Assembly: GCF_028464225.1 (NCBI RefSeq)
Contig: NZ_JAQPCN010000003.1
Span: 1-64,000 of the forward strand
Direction: 5' to 3'
DNA: 64,000 nucleotides
Origin: Zeaxanthinibacter sp. PT1
Lineage (GTDB): Bacteria; Bacteroidota; Bacteroidia; Flavobacteriales; Flavobacteriaceae
Translations under genes and position numbers: made by a program
Notes under the pieces: generated by a model
Database searches by the model: none
What the model was told of the DNA's origin: nothing
Seen by the model: only the letters and a program-made list of their open reading frames with translations
Part shown: positions 8,036-17,040 of the stretch, piece by piece
Position numbering within the stretch: the stretch's first letter is position 1
Layout: every line of letters starts with the position of its first letter

Positions 8036-9379
8036 ATGACACAAACTCCAAAAAACATTGCTATAGCCGGATCTGGCCTTGTAGGCTCCTTACTGGCTAT
8101 CTTCCTCAGGAGACTCGGACATACCGTTACGGTCTTTGATCGAAGGCCCGATATACGCACGATCAGGTTTTCCGGGAGGTCGATTAATTTAGCGATGAGC
8201 AACCGGGGTTGGAAGGCATTACGCGAGGTAGGCCTGGAGGATGCTATCAAACAGATCGCCATCCCACTGGACAAAAGAGCAATGCACCTGCTGGATGAGG
8301 ATGAGACCTATTACCAGAAGTACGGGAAGGACGGAGAAGCCATCTGGTCAATTTCAAGGGGTGTACTTAATCGAAGGATGATCGACCTGGCCGAAGAAGC
8401 CGGGGTGAGTTTTCGTTTTAACGAGAAAGTATGGGATGTTAGTCTTCCTGAGGCCAAGTTATATACCGGGGAAACCGAGAAGGGCCAATGGGAAGAATAT
8501 GAATTTGATATCATTTTTGGTTGCGACGGAGCATTTTCTCGTATACGGCACAAGATGCAGAGACGTAGCCGCTATGATTATTCCCAGCATTTTATCGATG
8601 TGGGCTATAAAGAACTTACTATTCCTGCTAATGAGGACGGGACACATAAACTGGATAAAAATTCTTTCCATATCTGGCCAAGGGGCAAGTTCATGTTTAT
8701 CGCTATGCCTAACCTGGATGGCAGCTTTACCTGCACCCTTTTCCTGCCTTTTGAAGGAGAGGTATCTTTTGAAAACCTGAAAACAAAGGAAGAAGCACGA
8801 GCATTTTTTAAGACCTATTTTCCCAATGTGATGCAGGACATTGAAAACCTGACAGGTGATTTCTTAAGCAACCCTACCAGTGCCATGGTCACTATGAAAT
8901 GCTTCCCGTGGACCTATTGGGACAAGGTAGCCCTGGTTGGTGATTCTGCACATGCCATTGTACCATTTTACGGGCAGGGAATGAATGCTGGTTTTGAGGA
9001 CATCTACGTATTGAACCAATTGATACATGAATTGGGAGATGACTGGGAAACGATCTTTAAAACCTACGAAAGAAAACGTAAACCCAATGCTGATGCCATC
9101 GCTGAGCTCAGCTACAGGAATTTTATGGAGATGAGCAGTAAGACTGCAGATCCTATGTTCTTACTACAGAAAAAGATTGAAAAGCGATTTTCTGCCAAAT
9201 ACCCTGAAAAATGGATACCCGCCTATTCCAGGGTAACTTTCTCAGACAGGCCCTATGTTGAAGCATTAGAGATAGGAGACAGGCAGGAAGCCATTATGAA
9301 GGAGATCATGGCACATCCACGTATCGAGGAGGTATGGGATAGCGAGATGGTAGAAAAGATGATCCTGGAACGCCTGTAA
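8036..9379 (+). CDS. kmo: Kynurenine 3-monooxygenase
   Basis: This 447-aa flavoprotein hydroxylates kynurenine to 3-hydroxykynurenine with NADPH and O2, a step of tryptophan breakdown and of the kynurenine route to NAD. The Rossmann motif GSGLVG (residues 12-17) binds FAD. The family signatures FSGRSINLAMSNRGW, and VGDSAHAIVPFYGQGMN with the second FAD contact, are clear. The C-terminal membrane-association helix of eukaryotic KMO is not obvious. No other kynurenine pathway gene is adjacent, so the rest must lie elsewhere. It is divergent from the photolyase cluster and has its own promoter. The ATG at 8036 places the dinucleotide motif at the usual distance from the N-terminus. Confidence 0.95.
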   Translation: MTQTPKNIAIAGSGLVGSLLAIFLRRLGHTVTVFDRRPDIRTIRFSGRSINLAMSNRGWKALREVGLEDAIKQIAIPLDKRAMHLLDEDETYYQKYGKDGEAIWSISRGVLNRRMIDLAEEAGVSFRFNEKVWDVSLPEAKLYTGETEKGQWEEYEFDIIFGCDGAFSRIRHKMQRRSRYDYSQHFIDVGYKELTIPANEDGTHKLDKNSFHIWPRGKFMFIAMPNLDGSFTCTLFLPFEGEVSFENLKTKEEARAFFKTYFPNVMQDIENLTGDFLSNPTSAMVTMKCFPWTYWDKVALVGDSAHAIVPFYGQGMNAGFEDIYVLNQLIHELGDDWETIFKTYERKRKPNADAIAELSYRNFMEMSSKTADPMFLLQKKIEKRFSAKYPEKWIPAYSRVTFSDRPYVEALEIGDRQEAIMKEIMAHPRIEEVWDSEMVEKMILERL

Positions 9380-9382
9380 GGC

Positions 9383-9796
9383 TTAGTCCGGCTTCTTTCT
9401 TTTCATTTCAGCCCGTCGCATAGGCATGCCGTCGATAAGCGTAAAAATAGTAGCGGGATCAGTGATGGTCTTCCGTTTTAATTTTACTCCTCCATCTTTT
9501 CCTACCAGGACAGTACCACCTGGCATAGGGTAATAATTTTCGGGGATTTCCAGTTCGTATTTCTCACCATTGGCATCATAGACGTGCTGCTCCCTGATAT
9601 AGAACACCAATAAATCCCTCTCTGCTATGGCATCCGTTTCCAACTTGTATAAGCTGGCGGCTGTACTGGCAGTTAACGGCCCATCTTCGGTCACGGAAAG
9701 AAATAATAGCCGGTATTTCCACCGGTAATTCCCAATATGCTGTGCCTGTGTGTGCATACTAAGGAGCAGTAGCCCAAAAACCAGGAGAGTTCTCAT
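9383..9796 (-). CDS. DUF4174 domain secreted protein
   Basis: The 137-aa product has a signal peptide (LLVFGLLLLSMHTQAQ) and a body beginning RWKYRLLFLS, followed by VGKDGGVKLKR, the pattern of the DUF4174 family, a small thioredoxin-like fold of unknown function exported to the periplasm. No CxxC pair is present, so thiol redox chemistry is unlikely. It lies convergent to kmo with a gap of 3 bp. A strong hairpin separates it from the upstream zinc-ribbon gene, so it probably has its own weak promoter or depends on readthrough. Confidence 0.75.
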   Translation of the reverse strand: MRTLLVFGLLLLSMHTQAQHIGNYRWKYRLLFLSVTEDGPLTASTAASLYKLETDAIAERDLLVFYIREQHVYDANGEKYELEIPENYYPMPGGTVLVGKDGGVKLKRKTITDPATIFTLIDGMPMRRAEMKRKKPD

Positions 9797-9811
9797 CTGT
9801 AGAATATAATA

Positions 9812-9840
9812 AAAAAACCACCCTAGGAGGGTGGTTTTTA
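9812..9840 (-). terminator. Intrinsic terminator of the Nif3/zinc-ribbon operon
   Basis: A perfect 10-bp hairpin (AAACCACCCT / AGGGTGGTTT, loop AGG) is flanked by A and T runs, so it can act on both strands. It sits just after the zinc-ribbon gene stop and before the DUF4174 start. Confidence 0.8.
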
Positions 9841-9859
9841 TATATGATATGCCTGGATA

Positions 9860-10639
9860 TTAGATCTTCCCGAACATCTTCTGCATTTTCTCCTGCTCTT
9901 CCTCGGCCAATACCGGGTCTACCAGTATCCTGCCACTGTGCTCGTCAGTAATGATCTTCTTTCTTGAAGCAATTTCAACCTGTACCTGTGGAGGGATGGT
10001 AAAGAATGATCCTCCGGAGGCACCACGTTCAATTGGTACAACTGCCAGCCCATTCTTAACATTGTTACGGATACGCTTGTAAGCTTTGATCAGTCTTTCT
10101 TCGATCTGCTCCTGGTATTCCTCAGACTTTGCCAGAAGAGATTTCTCTTCTTTTTCAGTTTCGGCAAGGATAGCATCCAATTCGCTCTTCTTGTGCTTCA
10201 AGTGTGTCTCCCGCTCACTAAGACGTTCTTTAGTCTCTGAGATCACTTCCTTCTTCTGTTCAATCTGGGCTTTAAACTCTTTTATGTTCTTTTCGGCCAA
10301 TTGAATTTCCAGTTCCTGGAATTCAACTTCCTTAGCCAGGGAATTGAATTCCCTGCTGTTACGCACATTTTTTTGCTGGTCCGCATATTTCTTGATCAGC
10401 GTTTTAGATTCCTCGATGAGGTTCTTCTTGGCGGTAATCTCGTAGTTGATCGTTTCTACATCGGTCTTCAGCTTGTCGATCCTGGTTTTGAGGCCCAGTA
10501 CTTCATCTTCGAGATCTTCTACTTCCAGTGGCAATTCGCCCCTTACATTCCTTATCTCGTCAACGCGGGAATCAATTAGTTGCAGATCATATAGTGCCCT
10601 TAATTTTTCCTCTACTGTCGCTTCTGTCTTTGTTGCCAT
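9860..10639 (-). CDS. C4-type zinc-ribbon family protein (COG1579) with lost cysteines
   Basis: This 259-aa cytoplasmic protein is mostly a long coiled coil (about residues 30-190) followed by the conserved COG1579 tail. The tail normally holds four zinc cysteines around an (I/L)PPQ motif and a CGRIL motif. Here the framework is kept (GASGGSFFTIPPQ, DEHSGRIL), but all four cysteines are replaced. The core fold may persist without metal. It starts 3 bp after the stop of the Nif3 gene, a linkage common in bacteria, so the two are co-transcribed. Function unknown; nucleic-acid or cell-envelope roles have been suggested for the family. Confidence 0.82.
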   Translation of the reverse strand: MATKTEATVEEKLRALYDLQLIDSRVDEIRNVRGELPLEVEDLEDEVLGLKTRIDKLKTDVETINYEITAKKNLIEESKTLIKKYADQQKNVRNSREFNSLAKEVEFQELEIQLAEKNIKEFKAQIEQKKEVISETKERLSERETHLKHKKSELDAILAETEKEEKSLLAKSEEYQEQIEERLIKAYKRIRNNVKNGLAVVPIERGASGGSFFTIPPQVQVEIASRKKIITDEHSGRILVDPVLAEEEQEKMQKMFGKI

Positions 10640-10642
10640 ACT

Positions 10643-11737
10643 TTAAAAATACTTGATGGGATTTGTTATACTCTCGGATAAAGAGATTGCAAAATTAGGA
10701 ATTTTTTTTGTAAGATAGTCAACCAAGAGGGTTTTTGTAAACTGCTCAGATTCAAAGTGTCCGATATCGGCCAGCAAGATCTTTTTTTCCGCTTCGTAAA
10801 ACTGGTGATATTTAAGGTCTGAAGTAACCAATACGTCTGCACCCGCAGCCTTGGCAGCTCCTATAGCGAAGGCGCCACTGCCCCCTAGCACTGCCACTTT
10901 CCTGATTTTTTTACCCATAAATTCTGTATGTCTCACGACCTTAGCGTGCATACGGTCTTTAAGTAGCTGTAAAAAAGCCTCTTCTTCCATATCTCTTTCC
11001 AACTCGCCTATCATTCCCATGCCCATTTCCTGGTGCAGGTTTTCTGTAAGGAGTACTTCGTAGGCTACTTCTTCATAGGGGTGGTTTTCTTTTAGTGCGG
11101 TTATGATACGCTCCTGCAGGTTGTCCTGGAATACCACCTGTACCTGAACTTCTTCTTCAAGATGCGTTGATCCAATTTCTCCCAAGGTAGGGTTGCTTCC
11201 TTCTTCGGCCCTGAAACTCCCGGTTCCATGGATGTTAAAACTGCAATGACTGTATTTCCCGATATGCCCGGCACCGGCTGCGAAAAGAGCTTGACGAACG
11301 CCCTCTGCACTGTCTTTGGGTACATAGGTCATCAGCTTACGAATGCTTCCTTTCTTAGGGATGAGTATGGCTCTTTCACCAAGGCCAAGTACCTCGCATA
11401 TCTTGGCATTAACACCTTCCCAGGCATTGTCTAGTGCCGTGTGGATCGCATATATATTAATGTCATTGGCAATGGCTTTCATCACCACACGCTCTACATA
11501 GGTCTTACCGGTCAGCTTTTTTAATCCCCCGAAAATGATGGGGTGAAAACTTACTACCAGGTTGCACGACTTTTCAATAGCTTCGTCAATAACGTTCTCT
11601 AAAGTGTCCAGGGTTACAAGGATCCCGGTGACTTCGGCCTTGGCATCGCCGACCAGCAGACCGACGTTGTCAAAGTCCTCCGCCTGCGACAGGGGGGCGA
11701 GTTCCTCCAGAATATCAGTTACATCTTTTACAATCAT
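10643..11737 (-). CDS. Nif3-like dinuclear metal centre protein
   Basis: The 364-aa protein belongs to the NIF3/YbgI/YqfO family, hexameric toroids with a dinuclear metal site. The N-terminal half shows DNVGLLVGD and SFHPIIFGGLK, and the C-terminal half has TSDLKYHQFYE and LLADIGHFESE with conserved histidine and acidic metal ligands. The usual HHP motif reads FHP, leaving one histidine. The extra central domain (about 130-240) is the PII-like insert of the YqfO subtype. Annotated by some databases as GTP cyclohydrolase I type 2, but the activity is uncertain. A perfect -7 box sits 19 bp upstream. Confidence 0.9.
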   Translation of the reverse strand: MIVKDVTDILEELAPLSQAEDFDNVGLLVGDAKAEVTGILVTLDTLENVIDEAIEKSCNLVVSFHPIIFGGLKKLTGKTYVERVVMKAIANDINIYAIHTALDNAWEGVNAKICEVLGLGERAILIPKKGSIRKLMTYVPKDSAEGVRQALFAAGAGHIGKYSHCSFNIHGTGSFRAEEGSNPTLGEIGSTHLEEEVQVQVVFQDNLQERIITALKENHPYEEVAYEVLLTENLHQEMGMGMIGELERDMEEEAFLQLLKDRMHAKVVRHTEFMGKKIRKVAVLGGSGAFAIGAAKAAGADVLVTSDLKYHQFYEAEKKILLADIGHFESEQFTKTLLVDYLTKKIPNFAISLSESITNPIKYF

Positions 11738-11756
11738 TTGAGGATTTTAAGGCCTT

Positions 11757-11764
11757 CAAAGATA
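11757..11764 (-). promoter_or_regulatory. -7 box of the Nif3/zinc-ribbon operon
   Basis: On the minus strand TATCTTTG is a perfect TAnnTTTG match, 19 bases before the Nif3 ATG. It lies in the 49-bp divergent space shared with lpxK. No TTG at the right distance. Confidence 0.5.
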
Positions 11765-11786
11765 AAATATTATAATTTCGCTGACG

Positions 11787-12779
11787 ATGCAACTGCTCAG
11801 AAAAATAGCGTTTCCCATCTCCCTGCTGTATGCATTGGTGGTGATCCTACGAAATTTTCTCTTCGATATCGGTGTTTTTCCTTCGGTCCGATTTAGGACC
11901 CCTACCATCTGCGTGGGCAACCTCAGTGTTGGGGGGAGTGGTAAAACTCCTATGACAGAGCTCCTAATCCGCATGTTGCAGCCCTCAGTGCGACTGGCAG
12001 TACTCAGCCGAGGTTATAAGCGGAAGACCAAGGGTTTTATACTGGCTGACCGTAACAGCACAGCCGCTGATATCGGGGATGAACCCATGCAAATTCATAA
12101 AAAATTCCCGGACATCCATGTAGCTGTGGATGCAGATCGCCGAAGGGGAATCCGAATATTGGAAACCCTGGTAAAGCCCGATATGATCATCCTGGACGAC
12201 GCTTTCCAGCACAGGCGTGTAACTCCGGACATGTCAATATTACTCACACCCCATGATCAATTGTATGTCGATGACTGGTACTTGCCTACAGGGGATCTTC
12301 GCGATAGTAAATCAGAGGCTAAAAGAGCCGATGTGATCATAGTAACCAAATGTCCGCCTGGGCTGAATGCTGAGGCACAGCATGAAATAAAAGATAAGCT
12401 GGCCCCCGCTGAGAACCAATTGCTTTTATTCACCTGCCTGGAATACGATACCCGATTAAAGGGAGGTGAGAAGGACTTAATACTGGATGATCTGGCGGAT
12501 ACAGAGGTTACCCTGCTTACCGGGATCGCCAAACCGGAACCGCTTATGGAATACCTGGGCCAAAACGGGATAAGATTTAAACACCTGAGATACCCGGATC
12601 ACCATAATTTCAGCGAGGTAGAACTAACTCCCCTCAGGGAAGCATCTGTAGTGCTGACTACGGAGAAAGACTATATGCGAATAGGTGATAGGATTCCGGC
12701 TATGTACTTTATAGCCGTAAAGCATCGTTTTTTGTCCGGTGGGGAGGAATTGCTTAAAAGTAAGCTAATGCCTTTATGA
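11787..12779 (+). CDS. lpxK: Tetraacyldisaccharide 4'-kinase
   Basis: This 330-aa inner-membrane enzyme phosphorylates the lipid A precursor at the 4' position to give lipid IVA. An N-terminal hydrophobic helix (residues 8-25) anchors it to the membrane; the Walker A loop GGSGKTP is at 49-55, followed by LSRGYKRK and the DDAFQHRRV motif near the catalytic site. Length fits the family (about 325-350 aa). It is divergent from the Nif3 gene, and its stop codon overlaps by 6 bp the end of the convergent sensor kinase gene. It shows that the cell makes a lipid A outer membrane. Confidence 0.95.
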   Translation: MQLLRKIAFPISLLYALVVILRNFLFDIGVFPSVRFRTPTICVGNLSVGGSGKTPMTELLIRMLQPSVRLAVLSRGYKRKTKGFILADRNSTAADIGDEPMQIHKKFPDIHVAVDADRRRGIRILETLVKPDMIILDDAFQHRRVTPDMSILLTPHDQLYVDDWYLPTGDLRDSKSEAKRADVIIVTKCPPGLNAEAQHEIKDKLAPAENQLLLFTCLEYDTRLKGGEKDLILDDLADTEVTLLTGIAKPEPLMEYLGQNGIRFKHLRYPDHHNFSEVELTPLREASVVLTTEKDYMRIGDRIPAMYFIAVKHRFLSGGEELLKSKLMPL

Positions 12780-14969
12780 GGCGGGATTATTCAGTTTCTT
12801 ATCCAGGATATTCTCACCGATCTTCTGATAGAATACTTCGGGCTTAAAGGGTTTAGTCACCACATCATTACAGCCGGCTGCATAGAAGGTTTCCAGGCTG
12901 TCATCCAAAGAAATAGCAGTTAAGGCTATTATAGGAATATCCGGGTTGAATTTCCGGATTTGTATGGTGGCTTCCACACCGCTGATCCCGGGCATATGTA
13001 TGTCCATCAGGATTCCGTCGTATGTATTGCTTTCAGCCATGGCTACAGCATCGGTACCATTTGAGGCGATATCGCAATCAACACCCCTCTTATTCAGCAT
13101 TTTCTTGGTGATCACCTGGTTGATCTTATTATCCTCTACGACGAGCAAATGCAATCCATCCAGGTCGTAGTCTTTCTGAGAAGGTTCTAGTGCCAATTCT
13201 TCTACTACGCTGTCCTTACTCTTCATTTCCAGTTCAAAGAAGAAGGAACTTCCTTTACCTTGTTGACTTTCCAGGTAGATCTTACTGCCAAACAGGCCTA
13301 ACAAACTCTTCACAATGGTAAGTCCAAGCCCTGTTCCACCGTATTCCCTGTTGATCTGAACCGATCCCTGTTCAAAACTATCAAAGATATTTTCCTGTTG
13401 TTCCGGAGATATGCCGATCCCGGTATCACGCACTTCAAAATAGACCCTGACATCCTCTTCGGACTTTTCTTTTAGTTTGGCGATAACCGTTACCTCACCA
13501 TCTTTAGTGAATTTAAGGGCGTTACCTACCAGGTTCATAAAGACCTGTGATAATTTGATCGGGTCACTGAGCAGGGTAGGAGGGATCTCGGGATCAAAAT
13601 CCAGGATCAGTTTGGTCTTATTGGCTTTAGCGGACTGCTGAAGCGAGTTGAGCACTTCGTTCAGTACTTTCTTAAGATTGAATTCAATATGCAATGCTTC
13701 CAACTTATCGGCATCGATCTTATTGATCTGTAGTATGTCATTGATAAAATTCAGCAGGTAATCCCCGGAGAATTTCAGGGATTTAAGATGTTCTTTCTGG
13801 CTTTCTGTTGGATTTTCCTCCAATAGTAAGTGGGTGAGTCCGGTTACTGCATAGAGCGGTGTCCGCAATTCATGGCTAACCGTAGAAAGGAAATTGGTCT
13901 TAGCTTCCATGGCGGATACTGCGGCGTCCCTGGCCGACTGCAATTCTTTATTCTTGGTGTGCAGCAGGTCATTGGTCTTTAATTTTATCTGGTTGTTCCT
14001 GTACAGGGATACCGCCAATAAAGAGATGATGGTCAGGAATGCAGAGGTAAGAATGGCCGTGATCTCTGATCTGTTAGCGGAGGCACTCAGATCTTCGATC
14101 TTGGCATCCTGCCTTTTGATCTCTTCGTTCATGAAATCGAACTGTATCCGGTCTGCCGTCCTTGTCTCGGCCTGTAATTTATTGACGCTAAAGATAGAAT
14201 CGCGGATCTGTAATAAGTTCTGGTTATGAACCAGGGCCATATCGTATTGTCCTCCTGCTTCGTATGCCCGACCCAGTAATTCGTTCGCAGATACGATTTC
14301 CTTGCCAAATTTATTGTCGACGGCCAGCTGCAAAGCCTCTTTCCCGTTCTTGATGCTTTCTTCGTAAGCTTCCTGCTCCAGGAACATGCGTGCAAGACTC
14401 ATATGAGCCCTCATTTTCAGGTATTGCTTCTCGTAGAGGTCATTGTTTACAATCAGTGCATTCAGGTTGGTGGCAGCTTGCTCATAGCGTTTCATACTGA
14501 CCAGGATATCCGCTTCAAGCAGCAGGATATGGTTGAGTAAATTCCGGTCATTGCTCAGTTTTTTAGCCTCTATCAATGCATCGATGGCCTGGAAGCTGTT
14601 TCCATTATTGAATTTAAGCAAGGCATCGATGTATTCATGAACCGCTTGCCCGTAAGGGTATGAGCTATTTTTCAGTGTAACCGCTGCGCGCTGCCAGAAG
14701 AAGGTGGCATTTTCAGTTTTATCCAGATCCAGGTACAGGAGGGCAGATTGGTGAAAGGCGTCTACCAGGGATTTAAAATCTTCCTGGGATTCGGCCAGTA
14801 GTGCTGCCTCGTTCAGTGCTTCAAGAGCTACGTCCAGTTTGTTCTGGTTCTTAAGGCTTTTAGATTTGAGAAAAAAGGAATCTATATCCTTATCAGGGAG
14901 GGTATCCTCCTGTGACAGGACTGTACATGCAAACAACAATGCAAAGACCACAGTAAGTAAGGGGCGCAT
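12774..14969 (-). CDS. TPR-containing hybrid sensor histidine kinase/response regulator
   Basis: This 731-aa protein starts at ATG 14969, directly before a signal peptide (LLTVVFALLFACTVLSQ); a TTG 27 bp upstream is less likely. A periplasmic region of tetratricopeptide repeats (about 30-290) is followed by one membrane helix (about 305-325), a coiled coil, HisKA with His366 in TVSHELRTPLY, HATPase_c with DTGIGI and GGTGLGL, and a C-terminal receiver with Asp656 in LMDIHMPG and the conserved lysine in VTKPF. It should autophosphorylate and relay to its own receiver; no output domain is present, so a separate phosphotransfer protein or regulator is needed. The signal it senses is unknown. It follows the GAPDH gene by 23 bp. 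Confidence 0.92.
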   Translation of the reverse strand: MRPLLTVVFALLFACTVLSQEDTLPDKDIDSFFLKSKSLKNQNKLDVALEALNEAALLAESQEDFKSLVDAFHQSALLYLDLDKTENATFFWQRAAVTLKNSSYPYGQAVHEYIDALLKFNNGNSFQAIDALIEAKKLSNDRNLLNHILLLEADILVSMKRYEQAATNLNALIVNNDLYEKQYLKMRAHMSLARMFLEQEAYEESIKNGKEALQLAVDNKFGKEIVSANELLGRAYEAGGQYDMALVHNQNLLQIRDSIFSVNKLQAETRTADRIQFDFMNEEIKRQDAKIEDLSASANRSEITAILTSAFLTIISLLAVSLYRNNQIKLKTNDLLHTKNKELQSARDAAVSAMEAKTNFLSTVSHELRTPLYAVTGLTHLLLEENPTESQKEHLKSLKFSGDYLLNFINDILQINKIDADKLEALHIEFNLKKVLNEVLNSLQQSAKANKTKLILDFDPEIPPTLLSDPIKLSQVFMNLVGNALKFTKDGEVTVIAKLKEKSEEDVRVYFEVRDTGIGISPEQQENIFDSFEQGSVQINREYGGTGLGLTIVKSLLGLFGSKIYLESQQGKGSSFFFELEMKSKDSVVEELALEPSQKDYDLDGLHLLVVEDNKINQVITKKMLNKRGVDCDIASNGTDAVAMAESNTYDGILMDIHMPGISGVEATIQIRKFNPDIPIIALTAISLDDSLETFYAAGCNDVVTKPFKPEVFYQKIGENILDKKLNNPAS

Positions 14970-14992
14970 TGGTCTATGTAGGTTAATGTATC

Positions 14993-16003
14993 TCAAATGT
15001 AATTTTTCTGCATCAAATATTTGATAACATCGATCAGGCGACTGCTGTAGCCGGTCTCGTTATCGTACCAGCCGATAATCTTGACCATTTTGCCAATTAC
15101 TGATGTCATCTGAGAATCAAACGTACAAGAGTGATAACTATTGTTTATATCGATAGAAACTATCGGATCTTCAGTGTAAAATAAGATATTTTTCAGAGAA
15201 TTATCTGATGCATCCTGGAAAGCGCGATTCACTTCCGCTATACTGGTCGATTTTTTGACATTCAGGGTAATATCGGTCAGGGAACCATTAGGTACCGGGA
15301 CGCGTATCCCGCAACCCCCGATAACAGGGGCAAGGTGTGGGAAGACCCTGGTGAGCGCCTTAGCCGCACCCGTGGTGGTAGGAACAATAGATTGTCCTGC
15401 AGCCCTGGCGCGCCGAAGATCCCTGTGAGGTTGGTCGTGCAAGCTCTGGTCAGAGGTATAAGAATGTATAGTCGTGATATAGGCCTGCTCTATCCCGCAT
15501 AATTCGTCCATGACCTTCAGCATTGGAGCTGCATTATTGGTCGTACAGGAAGCAGCAGAAATAATATGGTCTTCCGCTTTTAATTCCGATTCATTGACGC
15601 CGAAGACGGTCATCGGGATATCGTCATCCGCAGGGGGAGCAGAAAGGATCACCTTCTCAGGGCCGTTGAGCAGGTGTGCTTGTAATTCATCTGCAGTTTT
15701 GAATTTCCCACTGCACTCCACAACCAGCCTGACGCCATGTGAGCCCCAGTTGATCGCGGCAGGGTTTGTTTCGTGCAAAACGGCAAATCGATGTCCTGCC
15801 GCTGTGATGGAGTCGGCATCGTGAATTATGGTGTCGTGGAAGGGGCCGTGGATACTGTCGTACTTTAGTAAATGGGCTAGGGTAGGGGTCTCTGCCGGAT
15901 CATTTATCGCGACAACCTCTATACCGGGCTCCTTTTCCAATAAACGAAATAAAGTACGGCCAATCCGCCCAAATCCGTTAATTCCTATTTTTAGTGATTC
16001 CAT
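14993..16003 (-). CDS. gap: Glyceraldehyde-3-phosphate dehydrogenase, type I
   Basis: The 336-aa enzyme oxidises glyceraldehyde 3-phosphate to 1,3-bisphosphoglycerate with NAD(P) in glycolysis or gluconeogenesis. The N-terminal Rossmann motif INGFGRIGR and the active-site SAASCTTNN with the catalytic cysteine are present, as are HSYTSDQ, PTTTGAAKA and WYDNETGYS. The active site differs slightly from the common SNASCTTNC form. Flavobacteria often have more than one GAPDH; whether this is the catabolic or anabolic copy cannot be told from the sequence. It sits between lipA, separated by a terminator, and a sensor kinase gene 23 bp downstream. Confidence 0.95.
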   Translation of the reverse strand: MESLKIGINGFGRIGRTLFRLLEKEPGIEVVAINDPAETPTLAHLLKYDSIHGPFHDTIIHDADSITAAGHRFAVLHETNPAAINWGSHGVRLVVECSGKFKTADELQAHLLNGPEKVILSAPPADDDIPMTVFGVNESELKAEDHIISAASCTTNNAAPMLKVMDELCGIEQAYITTIHSYTSDQSLHDQPHRDLRRARAAGQSIVPTTTGAAKALTRVFPHLAPVIGGCGIRVPVPNGSLTDITLNVKKSTSIAEVNRAFQDASDNSLKNILFYTEDPIVSIDINNSYHSCTFDSQMTSVIGKMVKIIGWYDNETGYSSRLIDVIKYLMQKNYI

Positions 16004-16006
16004 CTA

Positions 16007-16027
16007 TAAAAAACCCGCTAAAACGGG
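16007..16027 (-). terminator. Intrinsic terminator of lipA
   Basis: On the minus strand CCCG-ttttag-CGGG is followed by a T run, 22 bases after the lipA stop and just before the GAPDH start. Confidence 0.6.
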
Positions 16028-16048
16028 AATCAGACTTTGTTGATCGGG

Positions 16049-16930
16049 TTAGTTGATGTGCTTATGAGCTTTATATGAAGAACGTACCAGGGCGCCACTT
16101 TCTACGTGCCTGAAGCCCATTTCCAGGCCAAGGGTCTCGTATTTTTTAAACTGCTCCGGGGTTATAAACTCTTTCACCGGAAGGTGCTTCTTGGAAGGCT
16201 GCAGGTATTGTCCTATGGTGATCACATCGACCCCGGCATTCCGAAGGTCCTGCATGGTCTCTATAACTTCTTCTTCCAGCTCCCCGAGGCCTAACATGAT
16301 GCCTGATTTGGTGCGTTTGGCTCCGTTTCTTTTCAGGTAGGCGAGTACTTCCAGACTTCGGTCATATTTAGCCTGTATACGGACCTCGCGGGTCAGGCGC
16401 CTGACGGTTTCCATATTATGAGAAACCACTTCCGGAGCTACTTCGATGATCCTGTCCAGGTGTGCCTCTATTCCCTGGAAATCCGGGATTAGAGTTTCCA
16501 TAGTGGTACCCGGGTTCATCCTGCGTATGGCTTTTACCGTTTCTGCCCAGATAATGGAACCCATATCTTTAAGGTCGTCTCTGTCTACTGAGGTTACCAC
16601 GGCATGTTTAATTCCCATGATCTTTATAGACCTAGCTACTTTTTCAGGTTCTGCCCAGTCTACCATCTGGGGCCGCCCCGTTTTTACACCACAAAAACCA
16701 CAAGAACGTGTACATACATTGCCCAGGATCATGAAGGTGGCGGTACCTTCACCCCAGCATTCCCCCATGTTGGGACAACTCCCGGAGGTGCAGATGGTAT
16801 GCAAATCATATTTCTCTACCAGGCCACGGATTTGAGTGTATTTCTTCCCTGTTGGGAGCTTAACCCGTAACCATTTTGGTTTCTTTTTATGCGGTTCGGC
16901 AGTTGCCGGACTGGCAGTGGCTGTACTCAT
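16049..16930 (-). CDS. lipA: Lipoyl synthase
   Basis: This 293-aa radical-SAM enzyme inserts two sulfur atoms into octanoylated carrier proteins to make lipoate for pyruvate and 2-oxoglutarate dehydrogenases and the glycine cleavage system. Both Fe-S clusters are visible: the auxiliary [12 protein letters not shown] and the radical-SAM CTRSCGFC. The C-terminal RSSYKAHKH motif carries the third auxiliary-cluster serine. The ATG at 16930 is chosen over a TTG six bases upstream. It is monocistronic, with a perfect -7 box upstream and a terminator downstream. Confidence 0.96.
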   Translation of the reverse strand: MSTATASPATAEPHKKKPKWLRVKLPTGKKYTQIRGLVEKYDLHTICTSGSCPNMGECWGEGTATFMILGNVCTRSCGFCGVKTGRPQMVDWAEPEKVARSIKIMGIKHAVVTSVDRDDLKDMGSIIWAETVKAIRRMNPGTTMETLIPDFQGIEAHLDRIIEVAPEVVSHNMETVRRLTREVRIQAKYDRSLEVLAYLKRNGAKRTKSGIMLGLGELEEEVIETMQDLRNAGVDVITIGQYLQPSKKHLPVKEFITPEQFKKYETLGLEMGFRHVESGALVRSSYKAHKHIN

Positions 16931-16945
16931 AAGCAAAATTTAGAG

Positions 16946-16953
16946 CAAATATA
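16946..16953 (-). promoter_or_regulatory. -7 box of lipA
   Basis: TATATTTG on the minus strand is a perfect TAnnTTTG match, 15 bases before the lipA ATG. No good TTG box. Confidence 0.5.
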
Positions 16954-17040
16954 CAAACAAATACTGGGGATAAATAACGGTAGACCTCCTCAGATTTTTT
17001 GGATGGAGAGGTGATTATCGACAACACCCGAGCGGAATAA

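Noticed and set aside
14970-14996. TTG start 27 bp upstream for the hybrid kinase
   Set aside because: ATG 14969 leads directly into a normal signal peptide; the extension (RYINLHRP) is not signal-like.
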